From Gemmatimonadaceae bacterium (lineage in GTDB: Bacteria; Gemmatimonadota; Gemmatimonadetes; Gemmatimonadales; Gemmatimonadaceae), in contig JAUSJA010000033.1 of the NCBI GenBank assembly GCA_030647905.1, forward strand, positions 62,001-126,000: a stretch of DNA of 64,000 bases. Reading direction: 5' to 3'. The position numbers and the translations under genes are program-made. This document shows, one piece after another, positions 43,436 through 52,800 of this stretch. Every line of letters starts with the position of its first letter. Position 1 is the stretch's first letter. The notes under the pieces are model-generated. The model ran no database searches. It was not told the DNA's origin and saw nothing but the letters and a program-made list of their open reading frames with translations.

Positions 43436-44013
43436 GCGCCACTCAGCAGGCCGGCGAACCCCATGAACGCCAGTGAGAGGCTGCCCGCTATGATGAGAAC
43501 TATTGCCGTCCCTTTTGCCACCGCCGGGACGGTCGCGAACTGGAGCTTTTCGCGAATGGACGCCATCAGTGTCAGCGCCAGGATGAGACCGGCACCAGCG
43601 CCGAGTGCGAAGACCTGGCCCTCGATGAAAGTGTAGTTCCGGTTGGTCTGGAAAATCGCCAGCGCGAGTATGGCGCAGTTCGTCGTTATGAGAGGCAGGT
43701 AAATCCCAAGCTCACGAAAGAGCATCGGGCTCAGTTTCTTGATCGCCATCTCCACGATCTGCACCAGCGACGCGATCACGATGATGAAAGTGATGAGCCG
43801 CAGATACGGCGCCGAGCCGAGCACAAAATTATTGAGCAGCGACACGCTCGCCGCGGTCAGCACGAGGACGAAGAGGTTCGCGAATCCCAGGCGAAGCGCG
43901 GTCGGGATGTTGTTGGTCACGCCAAAGAACGAGCACAGCCCGAGGAACAGGACCAGCGTAAAGTTGTTCACCAGCATCGACGAGACAAAAATCCAGAGGA
44001 GATTGGCCATCAT
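43432..44013 (-). CDS. rnfA: Rnf complex membrane subunit RnfA
   Basis: A 193-aa protein with about six membrane helices. The paired cysteine segments (FLGLCSFFGV near residue 25 and LITTNCAILA near 110) match those that, with RnfE, hold a membrane [2Fe-2S] cluster passing electrons across the bilayer. Its start overlaps the rnfE stop by 4 bp. Confidence 0.93.
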   Translation of the reverse strand: MMANLLWIFVSSMLVNNFTLVLFLGLCSFFGVTNNIPTALRLGFANLFVLVLTAASVSLLNNFVLGSAPYLRLITFIIVIASLVQIVEMAIKKLSPMLFRELGIYLPLITTNCAILALAIFQTNRNYTFIEGQVFALGAGAGLILALTLMASIREKLQFATVPAVAKGTAIVLIIAGSLSLAFMGFAGLLSGA

Positions 44014-44747
44014 GCGACCTTCGCCGGTCCGGCAGGCGCCTCCAGTAGCTGAATCATCGCTTTCGCGGCTGTGACGGTTCGCCCTCGCGCGGGGCGATCA
44101 CGCATCTCACGCCGCCAGCCGAGCGCGAGAAGAATGAAGCCGAGCGTGAGAAAACCGCCCGGAGGCAGCAGCATGATCACCCAGGGCTCGAAGCGCGGAC
44201 CGAATACGCTGACGCCGAGGATCGTGCCCGCGCCGAGGATTTCGCGGATGGTGCCCATCATCAGCATGGCGACGGTGAACCCGGCTCCCATTCCGAGAGC
44301 GTCGAGAACCGATCTCCATACCGTGTTCCTGGCGGAGAACGCCTCCTGCCGTCCGAGGATGATGCAGTTCACCACGATGAGCGCGACGAATGCGCCGAGC
44401 GCCTTGTGCGTGTCTGGAACCAGCGCCTCGAGCGACATGTCGGCGATCGTCACGAACGTCGCGATGATGAGAACGTAAGACGAGATGCGCACCTCGTTCG
44501 GAATGAGCTTGCGCAGGCTCGACACGAAGAAACTCGAGAACACGAGGACGAGGAGCGTGGCGACCCCCATGGTCAGAGCGTTCATCACGCTGTTCGTGAC
44601 CGCGAGCATCGGACAGAGGCCGAGCAGCTGAACGAGAACCGGATTCTCTTTCCAGAGCCCCTTGAGGAGATCGTCACGCGCGGTTGGACCCTTGCTCGCC
44701 ATGGAAGGTGCCGGAGCGCTCGCCGCGCCAAGCATGTGATCGTGCAT
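44010..44747 (-). CDS. rnfE: Rnf complex membrane subunit RnfE
   Basis: A 245-aa paralogue of RnfA with six helices. Cysteine segments LLGLCPMLAVT and VVNCIILGR are the counterparts of those in RnfA. The start at 44747 overlaps the rnfG stop by one base and gives a short extra N-terminus. It pairs with RnfA to carry electrons between the cytoplasmic and periplasmic cofactors. Confidence 0.92.
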   Translation of the reverse strand: MHDHMLGAASAPAPSMASKGPTARDDLLKGLWKENPVLVQLLGLCPMLAVTNSVMNALTMGVATLLVLVFSSFFVSSLRKLIPNEVRISSYVLIIATFVTIADMSLEALVPDTHKALGAFVALIVVNCIILGRQEAFSARNTVWRSVLDALGMGAGFTVAMLMMGTIREILGAGTILGVSVFGPRFEPWVIMLLPPGGFLTLGFILLALGWRREMRDRPARGRTVTAAKAMIQLLEAPAGPAKVA

Positions 44748-45427
44748 CACTTCTGCCCTCGCTGATATTTCTCGAGCAACGGCTGCCACCGCTTTGCCGC
44801 GTTGTTGATCTCGCGTATCACCGTTCGGGACGAGATGGTAGCACCGGTGATCATCTCGATCGCGCTTTTGTCACCGGAGGGCACTTTGCCCTTCACCCCG
44901 ACGAGCGGCGCGATCCTGCTGGCGAACTGAGCGGTGAACGTGGGACGCTCGATCTTGTCGCCGAGGCCCGGTGTCTCCTTGCTCGAGAGGATCTTGAGCC
45001 CGAGCACCTGTTTCTGCGCTGGATCATAGCCGATGATCAGCCCAATCTGGTCAACGAACCCCGCTTCGGAAGTGCTGATGGCATACCCCAAGACGTGGCC
45101 GTCAGCCGCGTAGCCCTTGTAGATCCGATCGAGCTTCGACCGGTCCGTCGCGGCAGCCGGCTTGTCGGTGAGCGCGCCCTGATCGAGATAGATGGTGTCG
45201 GTGCGCTGAGGTGAATGCAGCACCTCCTCGATCGCAGCGCGTAGCAGCTTGGCGTTGTGCGCATCAATCCGCGGCCGCGTCCAGTCGTAGGCGAGCACTA
45301 TCAACAGGCCGGCGAGCGCTCCGGCGCCTCCCAGTGTCAGGAGAAGCCGCCACGACTGAGGATGCGGCTGAACTGGCACGTTCTCCGCGCCGCCCATCGG
45401 CATTCCCGACTCGCTCAATCCGGTCAT
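44747..45427 (-). CDS. rnfG: Rnf complex FMN-binding subunit RnfG
   Basis: A 226-aa protein with one N-terminal membrane helix and a periplasmic FMN-binding domain. The attachment site is the threonine of MITGATISSRTV near the C-terminus; ApbE would add the flavin. KETPGLGDKIE is also typical. The start overlaps the rnfD stop by 4 bp. Confidence 0.92.
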   Translation of the reverse strand: MTGLSESGMPMGGAENVPVQPHPQSWRLLLTLGGAGALAGLLIVLAYDWTRPRIDAHNAKLLRAAIEEVLHSPQRTDTIYLDQGALTDKPAAATDRSKLDRIYKGYAADGHVLGYAISTSEAGFVDQIGLIIGYDPAQKQVLGLKILSSKETPGLGDKIERPTFTAQFASRIAPLVGVKGKVPSGDKSAIEMITGATISSRTVIREINNAAKRWQPLLEKYQRGQK

Positions 45428-46437
45428 GCGGCCGCCTTCGCGCGACTCACGCCGAACGGAGTCGGCTGCGTCGCCCGGTTGATGAAGGGGACCATCGCGT
45501 TCATGAGCAGTATCGCGTACATCACTCCTTCCGGCAGTCCGCCCCAGACGCGAATGACCACGACGAGTATTCCGATGCCGAGTCCGAAGATCCACCGCCC
45601 CAGATTCGTCACCGGCGCGGTCACCATGTCAGTCGCCATGAAAACGGCGCCAAGGATGAGCCCGCCGGAAAACACCATGAAGAGAGACGTCGCGTAGCGC
45701 GCCGGGTCCAGCGCGTGGAGCGCCGCGGAGAATGCGGCTACCGTCGCCAGAATGGAGACCGGTATCCGCCAGTTCAGAAATCCGCGAATCGCCAGCCACG
45801 CGCCGCAAATCAGGATCAGGATTCCCGCAGTCTCGCCAAGCGAGCCGCTCGTCGTGCCGATCATGAGATCCCAAAGGGCCGTCGGCTTGTGCTCGAACTT
45901 CATGAGACCGAGTGGCGTCGCGGACGTGACGATATCGGCGACGCGAGGGCTCATGAGAGGAATCGCGAAGTTGTCTCCGCGGAGTGCCAGCCAGCTCCCG
46001 CCCGTCGCCGGCCACGTGGTGATCGCCACCGGAAACGCCGCCTGCAGGAACGCGCGCCCGAGAAGCGCCGGATTGAAGATGTTGTAGCCCAATCCGCCGA
46101 AGATGAGCTTCCCCAATCCAATGCCGAACGCGGCACCAAGCACGACCATCCACAGTGGCATTCCCGCGGGTAGCGTCAGACCGAGAAGTAGCCCGGTGAT
46201 CGCCGCCGATCCGTCGGCGATCGTTCCGCCCTTGCCGAACACACGCTCCGTGGCGACAGCGCCTCCCACCGACGCCGCGAGCACGAGAAGCGCGCTCGGT
46301 CCGAAAAACCACACCGCAGCGCCAACGATCGGAGCGAGGCTCGCCACGACGTTCCACATGATGTACGGCGTGCTGTCGCGCTTCCTGATGTGCGGCGACG
46401 CCGTCACCACGAGGGAGCGGCCGAGTCTCAGGCTCAT
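45424..46437 (-). CDS. rnfD: Rnf complex membrane subunit RnfD
   Basis: A 337-aa protein with nine to ten membrane helices. The covalent FMN site is in the VTSATPLGLMK segment (about residue 172). GGLGYNIFNPALLGRAFLQ and FMATDMVTAPVT are family motifs. RnfD is thought to form the ion pathway. The start was chosen at the ATGA overlap with rnfC; longer frames only read through rnfC. Confidence 0.93.
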   Translation of the reverse strand: MSLRLGRSLVVTASPHIRKRDSTPYIMWNVVASLAPIVGAAVWFFGPSALLVLAASVGGAVATERVFGKGGTIADGSAAITGLLLGLTLPAGMPLWMVVLGAAFGIGLGKLIFGGLGYNIFNPALLGRAFLQAAFPVAITTWPATGGSWLALRGDNFAIPLMSPRVADIVTSATPLGLMKFEHKPTALWDLMIGTTSGSLGETAGILILICGAWLAIRGFLNWRIPVSILATVAAFSAALHALDPARYATSLFMVFSGGLILGAVFMATDMVTAPVTNLGRWIFGLGIGILVVVIRVWGGLPEGVMYAILLMNAMVPFINRATQPTPFGVSRAKAAA

Positions 46438-47771
46438 GCGGCCCCCGCCTTCACTCTCTTGAGAGCGCTCTTGCTCGCCTGGAACAGCTGCGCGAGCGGA
46501 ATGTTCGACGGACACACATACGTGCACGATCCGCACAGCATGCAATCCGCGAGATGCTCCGCTTCCATTTCGCCGTATCGCCCCGTGCGGGCGAGGTCGC
46601 CGAGCAGCGACGGATTGAGCATCATCGGACACGCGTCGAGACAGCGTCCGCAGTGAATGCAGGGATAGGATCGCGCATCGGGAACCTGCGCGAAGGTGAG
46701 GACGATGACGCCGGTGGTTCCCTTGATGATCGGTGCATCGAGGTTTCCCTGCGCCACGCCCATCATCGGTCCGCCGAAAACGATCTCGGCCGCGTCGTCG
46801 GTGACGCCGCCACACATGTCGAGCAGATCGCCGACTTTTGTACCGACGGGAACGATCAGGTTGGCGGGATGCTTCACTCCCGGTCCGGAGACTGTGACGA
46901 TTCGCTCGAGCAGCGGAAGTCCGGTCTCGAAAACTTCGCCGATCGAAGCCGCCGACCCGACGTTCTGCACGAGCACGCCAAGACTCACAGGCAGCTTGCC
47001 CGATGGAACCTCGCGCCCCGTGACGGCGTGGATCAGCATCTTCTCCGCGCCCTGCGGGTACTTCACCGTGAGTGGCAGAACCGATACATCTATGTCCGTG
47101 GGCAGAGTCGCGCGAAGAGCTTCGATGGCGTCCGGCTTGTTTCGCTCGACACCGATCACCACTCTCTTTGCGCCGAGTGTGTGGAGCATGATGCGGGCGC
47201 CGAGCTGAACTCGCCCGGGATACTCGACCATGATACGATGATCGGTCGTGAGATATGGCTCGCACTCCGCGCCGTTGAGAATGATCGTCTCGACTGAAAC
47301 ATCGGGCGGCGGCGCAAGCTTCACGTGGGTTGGAAAGGCCGCGCCACCCAGTCCGACGACTCCCGCATTCTGAACGGCGGCGACGATCTCCTTTGGAGTG
47401 AGACCCTCCCAGTGTGGCACCATGCGCGGACGAGTTACCTGGGGCGAGTAACGGTCGACTTCGATTCTCACCGCGTCACTCATCGTGCCGTCGGGATGCG
47501 GCCATAGTCCGATGTCCACGACTGTTCCCGAGGCGGAGGCATGCACCGGCGCGGAGACGAAGCCGGATGCCGTAGCGATCGTGTCGCCTCTGATCACCCG
47601 GTCGCCTTTATTCACGGCGAGTTTCGCGGGCGCGCCAGCATGCTGTCTGAGTGGAAGCACGACCTCGTCCGGGTACGGCATGCGGCGGATCGGCAAGTGC
47701 GACGTGAGCTCCTTGAGCTCCGGCGGGTGCACGCCGTGATCGAAATGCGGGCCGCGGTAGAAGAGTCTCAT
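46434..47771 (-). CDS. rnfC: Rnf complex NADH-binding subunit RnfC
   Basis: A 445-aa cytoplasmic subunit. The N-terminus (YRGPHFDHGVHPPELKEL), the flavin/NADH domain (GVVGLGGAAFPTHVK, NGAECEPYLTTDHR) and two complete 4Fe-4S motifs (CIHCGRCLDACP and CMLCGSCTYVCP) are present. It passes electrons between NAD(H) and the complex. It lies 7 bp after the oxidoreductase gene. Confidence 0.93.
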   Translation of the reverse strand: MRLFYRGPHFDHGVHPPELKELTSHLPIRRMPYPDEVVLPLRQHAGAPAKLAVNKGDRVIRGDTIATASGFVSAPVHASASGTVVDIGLWPHPDGTMSDAVRIEVDRYSPQVTRPRMVPHWEGLTPKEIVAAVQNAGVVGLGGAAFPTHVKLAPPPDVSVETIILNGAECEPYLTTDHRIMVEYPGRVQLGARIMLHTLGAKRVVIGVERNKPDAIEALRATLPTDIDVSVLPLTVKYPQGAEKMLIHAVTGREVPSGKLPVSLGVLVQNVGSAASIGEVFETGLPLLERIVTVSGPGVKHPANLIVPVGTKVGDLLDMCGGVTDDAAEIVFGGPMMGVAQGNLDAPIIKGTTGVIVLTFAQVPDARSYPCIHCGRCLDACPMMLNPSLLGDLARTGRYGEMEAEHLADCMLCGSCTYVCPSNIPLAQLFQASKSALKRVKAGAA

Positions 47772-47778
47772 CTGCGGC

Positions 47779-50700
47779 TCAGCTGAAAGGCGCCGCGCGC
47801 TTGATCCACTTCTCGAGATCCTTCTCCTTCGGGTTCAGCGGCGTGCCGGGGTGAATGATCCCGACCGGGCACCGCTCGGCCGCGACAACCAGCTGCTGGA
47901 ACGTTCCCGCCCGCGGATCCCTGATGATCGCCTGCTTCTCGGCGTTGTACACAAACATCTTTCCGTTGAGGTTCGTGCACTCGTTGCAGGTGGTGCATCG
48001 CTCGGATTCGATGTATGGATCCATCGAGAGGCCGACTTCCGCTTCAGGTGGCACAGCGGTCGCGGTTGCCGTCGAGGCCGCCACTGCGACTGCTTCGACA
48101 GGCTTTGCAGCGGCGACTGGTACAGGACGCTCCGCGACCGGAGCCACAGTCACGCGAGAGAGAAGATCCTCCATTCCTGACGCGGCCTTCGGTCCCTTGA
48201 GCAGGGCTTCCGCCATTCGTCGCGCAATCGCAACAGGATACGTCGCGCGCAGCTCGGCCATCTTCCCCTCGTAATCGGCACGGAGCTGCTCGAGGCGCTG
48301 CTCGTACTCCGCCTGGACCTGCGAGACGAGTCGGTCGCGCACGGTAGCCGAAGGCTCCAGTCCGGCGAGCTCTCTCAACTGCCCCCAGAATTGCAGCCGC
48401 TCCTCGGCCAGCATCACGATCTCGCGCGAGACTTCCAGGCGATTGAGCCGCTTGTCCGCTGCGAGTGTGTAGATGAATGGTGTCTTGCCTTCACGATCCG
48501 ACAGAGACAACTCGAGGAAGCTGTGGAACGGAATCATGTCGTCGTTCCATTTGTCGGCAGGCACCGCGTGGAAATGCCGTTTGAACCTTCCCTCGGTTGC
48601 CGCCCAGTCGGCAATGGTGAGAGGCAGGTCCATGCGCTGATTCCCGCCTTCGCCGTCAACGTACTCGAGCGCATACATCGGCCAGAGCTCGTCCAGCGCG
48701 GGGTTACCGTCGAGCGTCAGCGCATCGGACACGAGCGGGCCTGCGTCGGGATCGTACGTGAGGAACGGGAACGCGCGTGACTCCAGCGCGAGCCGTGCAG
48801 CGCGTGTGGACCAGTCGTCGGCAAGTCCGTGCTCGACAGGGCACGGAGTGTAGATGTTGAAGATTGCAGGGCGCCGCTTGTTGAGCCCTCGCAGAACGCC
48901 GCTGATGAGGTGAGACGCCGATGCCTGCGACGACTGATGCACGAACACTCCACGGTGCGCGATGGCCATCAGCGCCATCTCTTTCCGAACCTCGGTCTTT
49001 CCGTGTTGCGCTTCGCCGTACGCGGCCATGTCGGACACCTGGCCGGTGTAGCCGCTGGTGCACGCCTGACCGCCGGTGTTGGAGTAGACCTGCGTGTCGA
49101 GAACGATCACGCGGATCGGCTTGCCCGAGGCCAGAAGGCGGGAGAGGTTCTGGAATCCGATGTCCAGCATTGCGCCGTCGCCACCCATCGCCACGATCGG
49201 TGGGCACATCCCGAATTCCTCGTCGCTGAACGATTTCCAGTCGAGCTTTGCAAGCTCGTCCTCATCCCTCGCGACGTCGTAATTGTCCGCGAGCAGGAGC
49301 TCAGCGCGCCGTACCTCGACGAACTGGTCGGACATCTTCCGCATCTGCCCCTCGAACAGGCCGATCGCGATGGACGGCGAATCCTGGAAGAGGTGATTCA
49401 CCCACGGGAATGGATACGGATTGTACGGATAGGTGCTGCCCCATACCGACGAGCATCCCGTGCTGTTCGCCATGCCGAGCTGAGCGCGGCCCTTTCCGCC
49501 GGGCCCTTCGGTGTAGCGCCACCTGAGATCTCGAAGAGCGTGGATCGTCTGCGTAATGCGCTCGAGCTCCGCGCGCTTGGCGGGAGCGAGAGGCACCGCG
49601 ATCTCGGATGCTGACGTGGATGAGGCGCGCTCGAGATCGGCATCCGACGCGAGTATCGCCCGCGCCTTCGTGTCGAGCTGCGAAATCATGTCATCGAGCC
49701 GCGCCAGGTAAGCTGCGACCCGCGGAAGCATCAGCGAGTGAATCGCCGAAATGATGAGATGCACGGCGGTCTTCTCGCCGCATCCCATGCATGCTCCATC
49801 CCCTCCGACCATCGAGCGGTACGCGTCCTTACTGAGCAGCAACGAGGAGAGAATGCCGACACCCTCGTCGATGTTCGTGACGTGCGCGAACCGCTCCGGA
49901 GTATCGGGGAGTTTCTCCCAGATCTTCCAGTTGTTGCGCAGCGTTTCGACTATCGCGGCATCCTGCCGCACGCTTTCCAGCGCGCCGTCCGGACATACCG
50001 CAACGCACAGGTTGCAGCCTTTGCATGCTTCCGGATTGACCGTTATCGAGAGAAGCGCGCCCGTTCCCGGCTGCTTCGACTCGGGATTATCGAAGAAGGG
50101 AGCCGTCTTCGCGACAGGGAAATCGGCGAGCACATCCTTCACTCGCGAGAACTCGCCGGCGAGCTCCGCGCGGCGCGCATCGTCCCACCCGAGCTTCGGC
50201 ACGACATTGTCGAAAGCAGCCGAGAAAACGTCGGTGAACTTTCCCATTCCATTGGTCGTGAGGAGCCGCCTCGTCTCCTTCACGAGATGCTTCGAGACCT
50301 GACGCATGCGGTCGAGGGATTTACCGTTTGCCGCCACTCCCATCGCGACGTCTATGAGCTGGTCGATCTCGGTGACGAGTCCCGGTATCGCCGAGTCGGG
50401 ACATTGCACCCAGCACTGGCTGCATCCGGTGCACTTGTCCGGATGGAAGAGCGGGACTTCCATGCGGACGTCAGTCATGTCGCGCACCGCGCCGGTTGCG
50501 GCGGGTATCGCGCTCAGCGCGGCGAACGGATCGGCGATCCCGTCTTGCCCCGCTCTGGTGGGGAAGCATACCTGTTCCCAGAACCTGCCCGGATTTCCGA
50601 ACCCATCACGCGCCGCAGGCACGTCGAGAAGCGATGGCATTTCGGGGATCGCTGCCTCTACGCCACCCTGCATTGGGAGGGACGAGTAGTCGAGCGCTCG

Positions 50701-52800
50701 CATCTCGTGGAAGCCGCGGTCCATCACGCGGATGTTGTCCTCGACGACGCTGGCGCCAAGCCGCGCAAACTTCTTCTCGAGCTGCCGGCGAATTCCCGCA
50801 AACAGCTTCGCCTCGTCGAGTCCCGCTTCCTTCACGAGCGGTGACACCGCGAAGAACGCACCCATGAATGCCGCGCCCTGCATGCGGTAGCGAAGCTCGG
50901 TGTCGGACGCTTCCCCGCTCGCGATTTTGAATCCGTCGAGCAGGTAGACCTTGACGCCCCTCTCGTGCATTTCCTGTCGCGCCCATACCGGCACGCGATC
51001 CCAGAACTGCTCCGGGGGCCGGTCAGTCTGGATGACGAACGCTCCGCCCTTGACGAGTCCCGCGAGCGGATTGGAGTGCAGGAACACGTTCGGATCGGGA
51101 GAGAGCACCACGTCCACGTTGCGCAGCTCGCAGTTGAGTCGAATCGGCTCAGGAGCGAACGTGGCATAGAACGTCGTGGGCTGGCCTTTCTTCTCCGAGC
51201 CGTATTTGGGGTTCGCCTTGATGTGAAGCCCGAACAGCTCGAACACCGTGGACGCGACGTTCTTGCCCATGGTGATCGCGCCCCATCCGCCGACGGAGTG
51301 AATGCGGAGCGATACCGAGCCGGCGGGAAGAAGGTTGACTTCTTCTGCGCTCTTGAGCGACAGCTCCTCGAGGTCCGGATACTCAGCCTCGAGCTTCTCC
51401 TGCCATATCTGGAGCTTCGGAAGCTTCGTTCCCGGTCGGATGAAATCGATGCCAAGGTAGAACTGTCGGCGATGCGCGCCGCCGGGCAGCATGTTCTCGA
51501 CCGCGGCAATGATGTCCGAAGGCTGCAGATCCCGGCTTCCCAGGCCAAAGCATCCGGAATAGAAATCCGGAACCTCGGCGGGCTCGAGCGCGGCGAGCTT
51601 ACGGAACGGCAGCTCCTCCGCCGTGCGAACGCGTCCGTTCTCCATCGCCTGCGCCATCGCGGCGCGCAGCTCGCGCAGAAGCGGCGCATCCACCGCGAGC
51701 GGCTGATCCGTCCTCTCGAGTACCACCACGCCTTTCTTTCCGCGCAGCATTCGCGAGACGAGGTCGGCAGGAAACGGCCGGAACATGGCGAGGTTCATCA
51801 CGCCGACGCGCAGTCCGCGCACGTCCCTTAGATGATCACACACCGCTTCGGCGTTGCTCACAACGGATCCCTGCCCGACGATCGCGTACTCCGCGTCATC
51901 GAGACGATACCCTTCGGCGCGTGTATAGCTGCGCCCGGTGAGATGGGCAAACTCGGCGAATGCCTGATCCGACAGATCGGCGATGTGATCGAAGTAGAAC
52001 GGCCGCTGCGCTGCGACGCCCTGCGCGTAGCTCTCCTGATTCTGCACCACACCGAGCATCGCCGGATAATCCAGGTCGAACATCTCAGGAATCCGGCGTC
52101 GCTTTGCTCCGAAGACGAGTCGCTGCGCGGCAGTCGGCGCGTCAATCATGTCGGCTGGATCGCCGAGGAACTCACGAACGAGGTCCCGCTCGGGAAGATA
52201 CAGCGACTCGATGACGTGACTCGTGAGGAAGCCATCCTGCGCGCAGATCCCGGGATTCAGCGAGAGCTCGGCGACGCGGTGCGCGATGAGATTGAAATCG
52301 GCGCTCTGCTGGACATCCTTCGCAAAGAGCTGGAAGAAGCCAGTATCGTCGATCGCGTGATAATCATCGTGACCAGCGTGAACGTTGAGCGAGTGCTTCG
52401 TCATCGCACGGCATGCGACGTTGAGCACGTAGGTGAGCCGCTTGCCGACCGCCGCGTAAAGCGACTCGTGCATGTACGCGATGCCCTGGCCGCTTGAGAA
52501 GTTCGTCGCGCGGAGACCCACCATGCTCATGCCCGCCGTGACAGCGGCCGCTGCGTGTTCGCCTTCGGGCTCGAAGAAGAGAAGACGCCGACCGTTGACG
52601 TTCCGCTTTCCATCCGCGACCGCCGCGGCCCATCCCTCACCCATCTGCGTGGACGGCGTTATCGGATACGCGCCTGCTGCTTCGCTGCCCGCGGTTTCCA
52701 TCGCCACGATCGCGGCGCTTCCGTCCATCGCCGCCCTGATTCCAGGGAAGCGGGGACGCTCGGGTGATGCAACCGCGGTTCTGCCCGGCCAGAGCTTCAT
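47779..52800 (-). CDS. nifJ: Giant pyruvate:ferredoxin (flavodoxin) oxidoreductase with extra C-terminal ferredoxin domain
   Basis: A 1673-aa single-chain 2-oxoacid oxidoreductase; the usual length is about 1170-1200. Domains in order: pyrimidine-binding half (AYPITPST near residue 45), gamma-type domain (SVGGWGAITMGKNVA near 510), two complete 4Fe-4S motifs (CTGCSQCWVQCP, CKGCNLCVAVCP), and a ThDP domain (CMGCGEKTAVH, GDGAMLDIGFQN, VYSNTGGQ). Then come a predicted coiled coil (SQVQAEYEQRLEQLRADYEG), an Ala/Val/Pro linker and a one-cluster ferredoxin-like end (CTTCNEC ... RCPVGI). It oxidises pyruvate (probably) to acetyl-CoA and reduces ferredoxin. The start at 52800 overlaps the rnfB stop. 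Confidence 0.88.
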   Translation of the reverse strand: MKLWPGRTAVASPERPRFPGIRAAMDGSAAIVAMETAGSEAAGAYPITPSTQMGEGWAAAVADGKRNVNGRRLLFFEPEGEHAAAAVTAGMSMVGLRATNFSSGQGIAYMHESLYAAVGKRLTYVLNVACRAMTKHSLNVHAGHDDYHAIDDTGFFQLFAKDVQQSADFNLIAHRVAELSLNPGICAQDGFLTSHVIESLYLPERDLVREFLGDPADMIDAPTAAQRLVFGAKRRRIPEMFDLDYPAMLGVVQNQESYAQGVAAQRPFYFDHIADLSDQAFAEFAHLTGRSYTRAEGYRLDDAEYAIVGQGSVVSNAEAVCDHLRDVRGLRVGVMNLAMFRPFPADLVSRMLRGKKGVVVLERTDQPLAVDAPLLRELRAAMAQAMENGRVRTAEELPFRKLAALEPAEVPDFYSGCFGLGSRDLQPSDIIAAVENMLPGGAHRRQFYLGIDFIRPGTKLPKLQIWQEKLEAEYPDLEELSLKSAEEVNLLPAGSVSLRIHSVGGWGAITMGKNVASTVFELFGLHIKANPKYGSEKKGQPTTFYATFAPEPIRLNCELRNVDVVLSPDPNVFLHSNPLAGLVKGGAFVIQTDRPPEQFWDRVPVWARQEMHERGVKVYLLDGFKIASGEASDTELRYRMQGAAFMGAFFAVSPLVKEAGLDEAKLFAGIRRQLEKKFARLGASVVEDNIRVMDRGFHEMRALDYSSLPMQGGVEAAIPEMPSLLDVPAARDGFGNPGRFWEQVCFPTRAGQDGIADPFAALSAIPAATGAVRDMTDVRMEVPLFHPDKCTGCSQCWVQCPDSAIPGLVTEIDQLIDVAMGVAANGKSLDRMRQVSKHLVKETRRLLTTNGMGKFTDVFSAAFDNVVPKLGWDDARRAELAGEFSRVKDVLADFPVAKTAPFFDNPESKQPGTGALLSITVNPEACKGCNLCVAVCPDGALESVRQDAAIVETLRNNWKIWEKLPDTPERFAHVTNIDEGVGILSSLLLSKDAYRSMVGGDGACMGCGEKTAVHLIISAIHSLMLPRVAAYLARLDDMISQLDTKARAILASDADLERASSTSASEIAVPLAPAKRAELERITQTIHALRDLRWRYTEGPGGKGRAQLGMANSTGCSSVWGSTYPYNPYPFPWVNHLFQDSPSIAIGLFEGQMRKMSDQFVEVRRAELLLADNYDVARDEDELAKLDWKSFSDEEFGMCPPIVAMGGDGAMLDIGFQNLSRLLASGKPIRVIVLDTQVYSNTGGQACTSGYTGQVSDMAAYGEAQHGKTEVRKEMALMAIAHRGVFVHQSSQASASHLISGVLRGLNKRRPAIFNIYTPCPVEHGLADDWSTRAARLALESRAFPFLTYDPDAGPLVSDALTLDGNPALDELWPMYALEYVDGEGGNQRMDLPLTIADWAATEGRFKRHFHAVPADKWNDDMIPFHSFLELSLSDREGKTPFIYTLAADKRLNRLEVSREIVMLAEERLQFWGQLRELAGLEPSATVRDRLVSQVQAEYEQRLEQLRADYEGKMAELRATYPVAIARRMAEALLKGPKAASGMEDLLSRVTVAPVAERPVPVAAAKPVEAVAVAASTATATAVPPEAEVGLSMDPYIESERCTTCNECTNLNGKMFVYNAEKQAIIRDPRAGTFQQLVVAAERCPVGIIHPGTPLNPKEKDLEKWIKRAAPFS

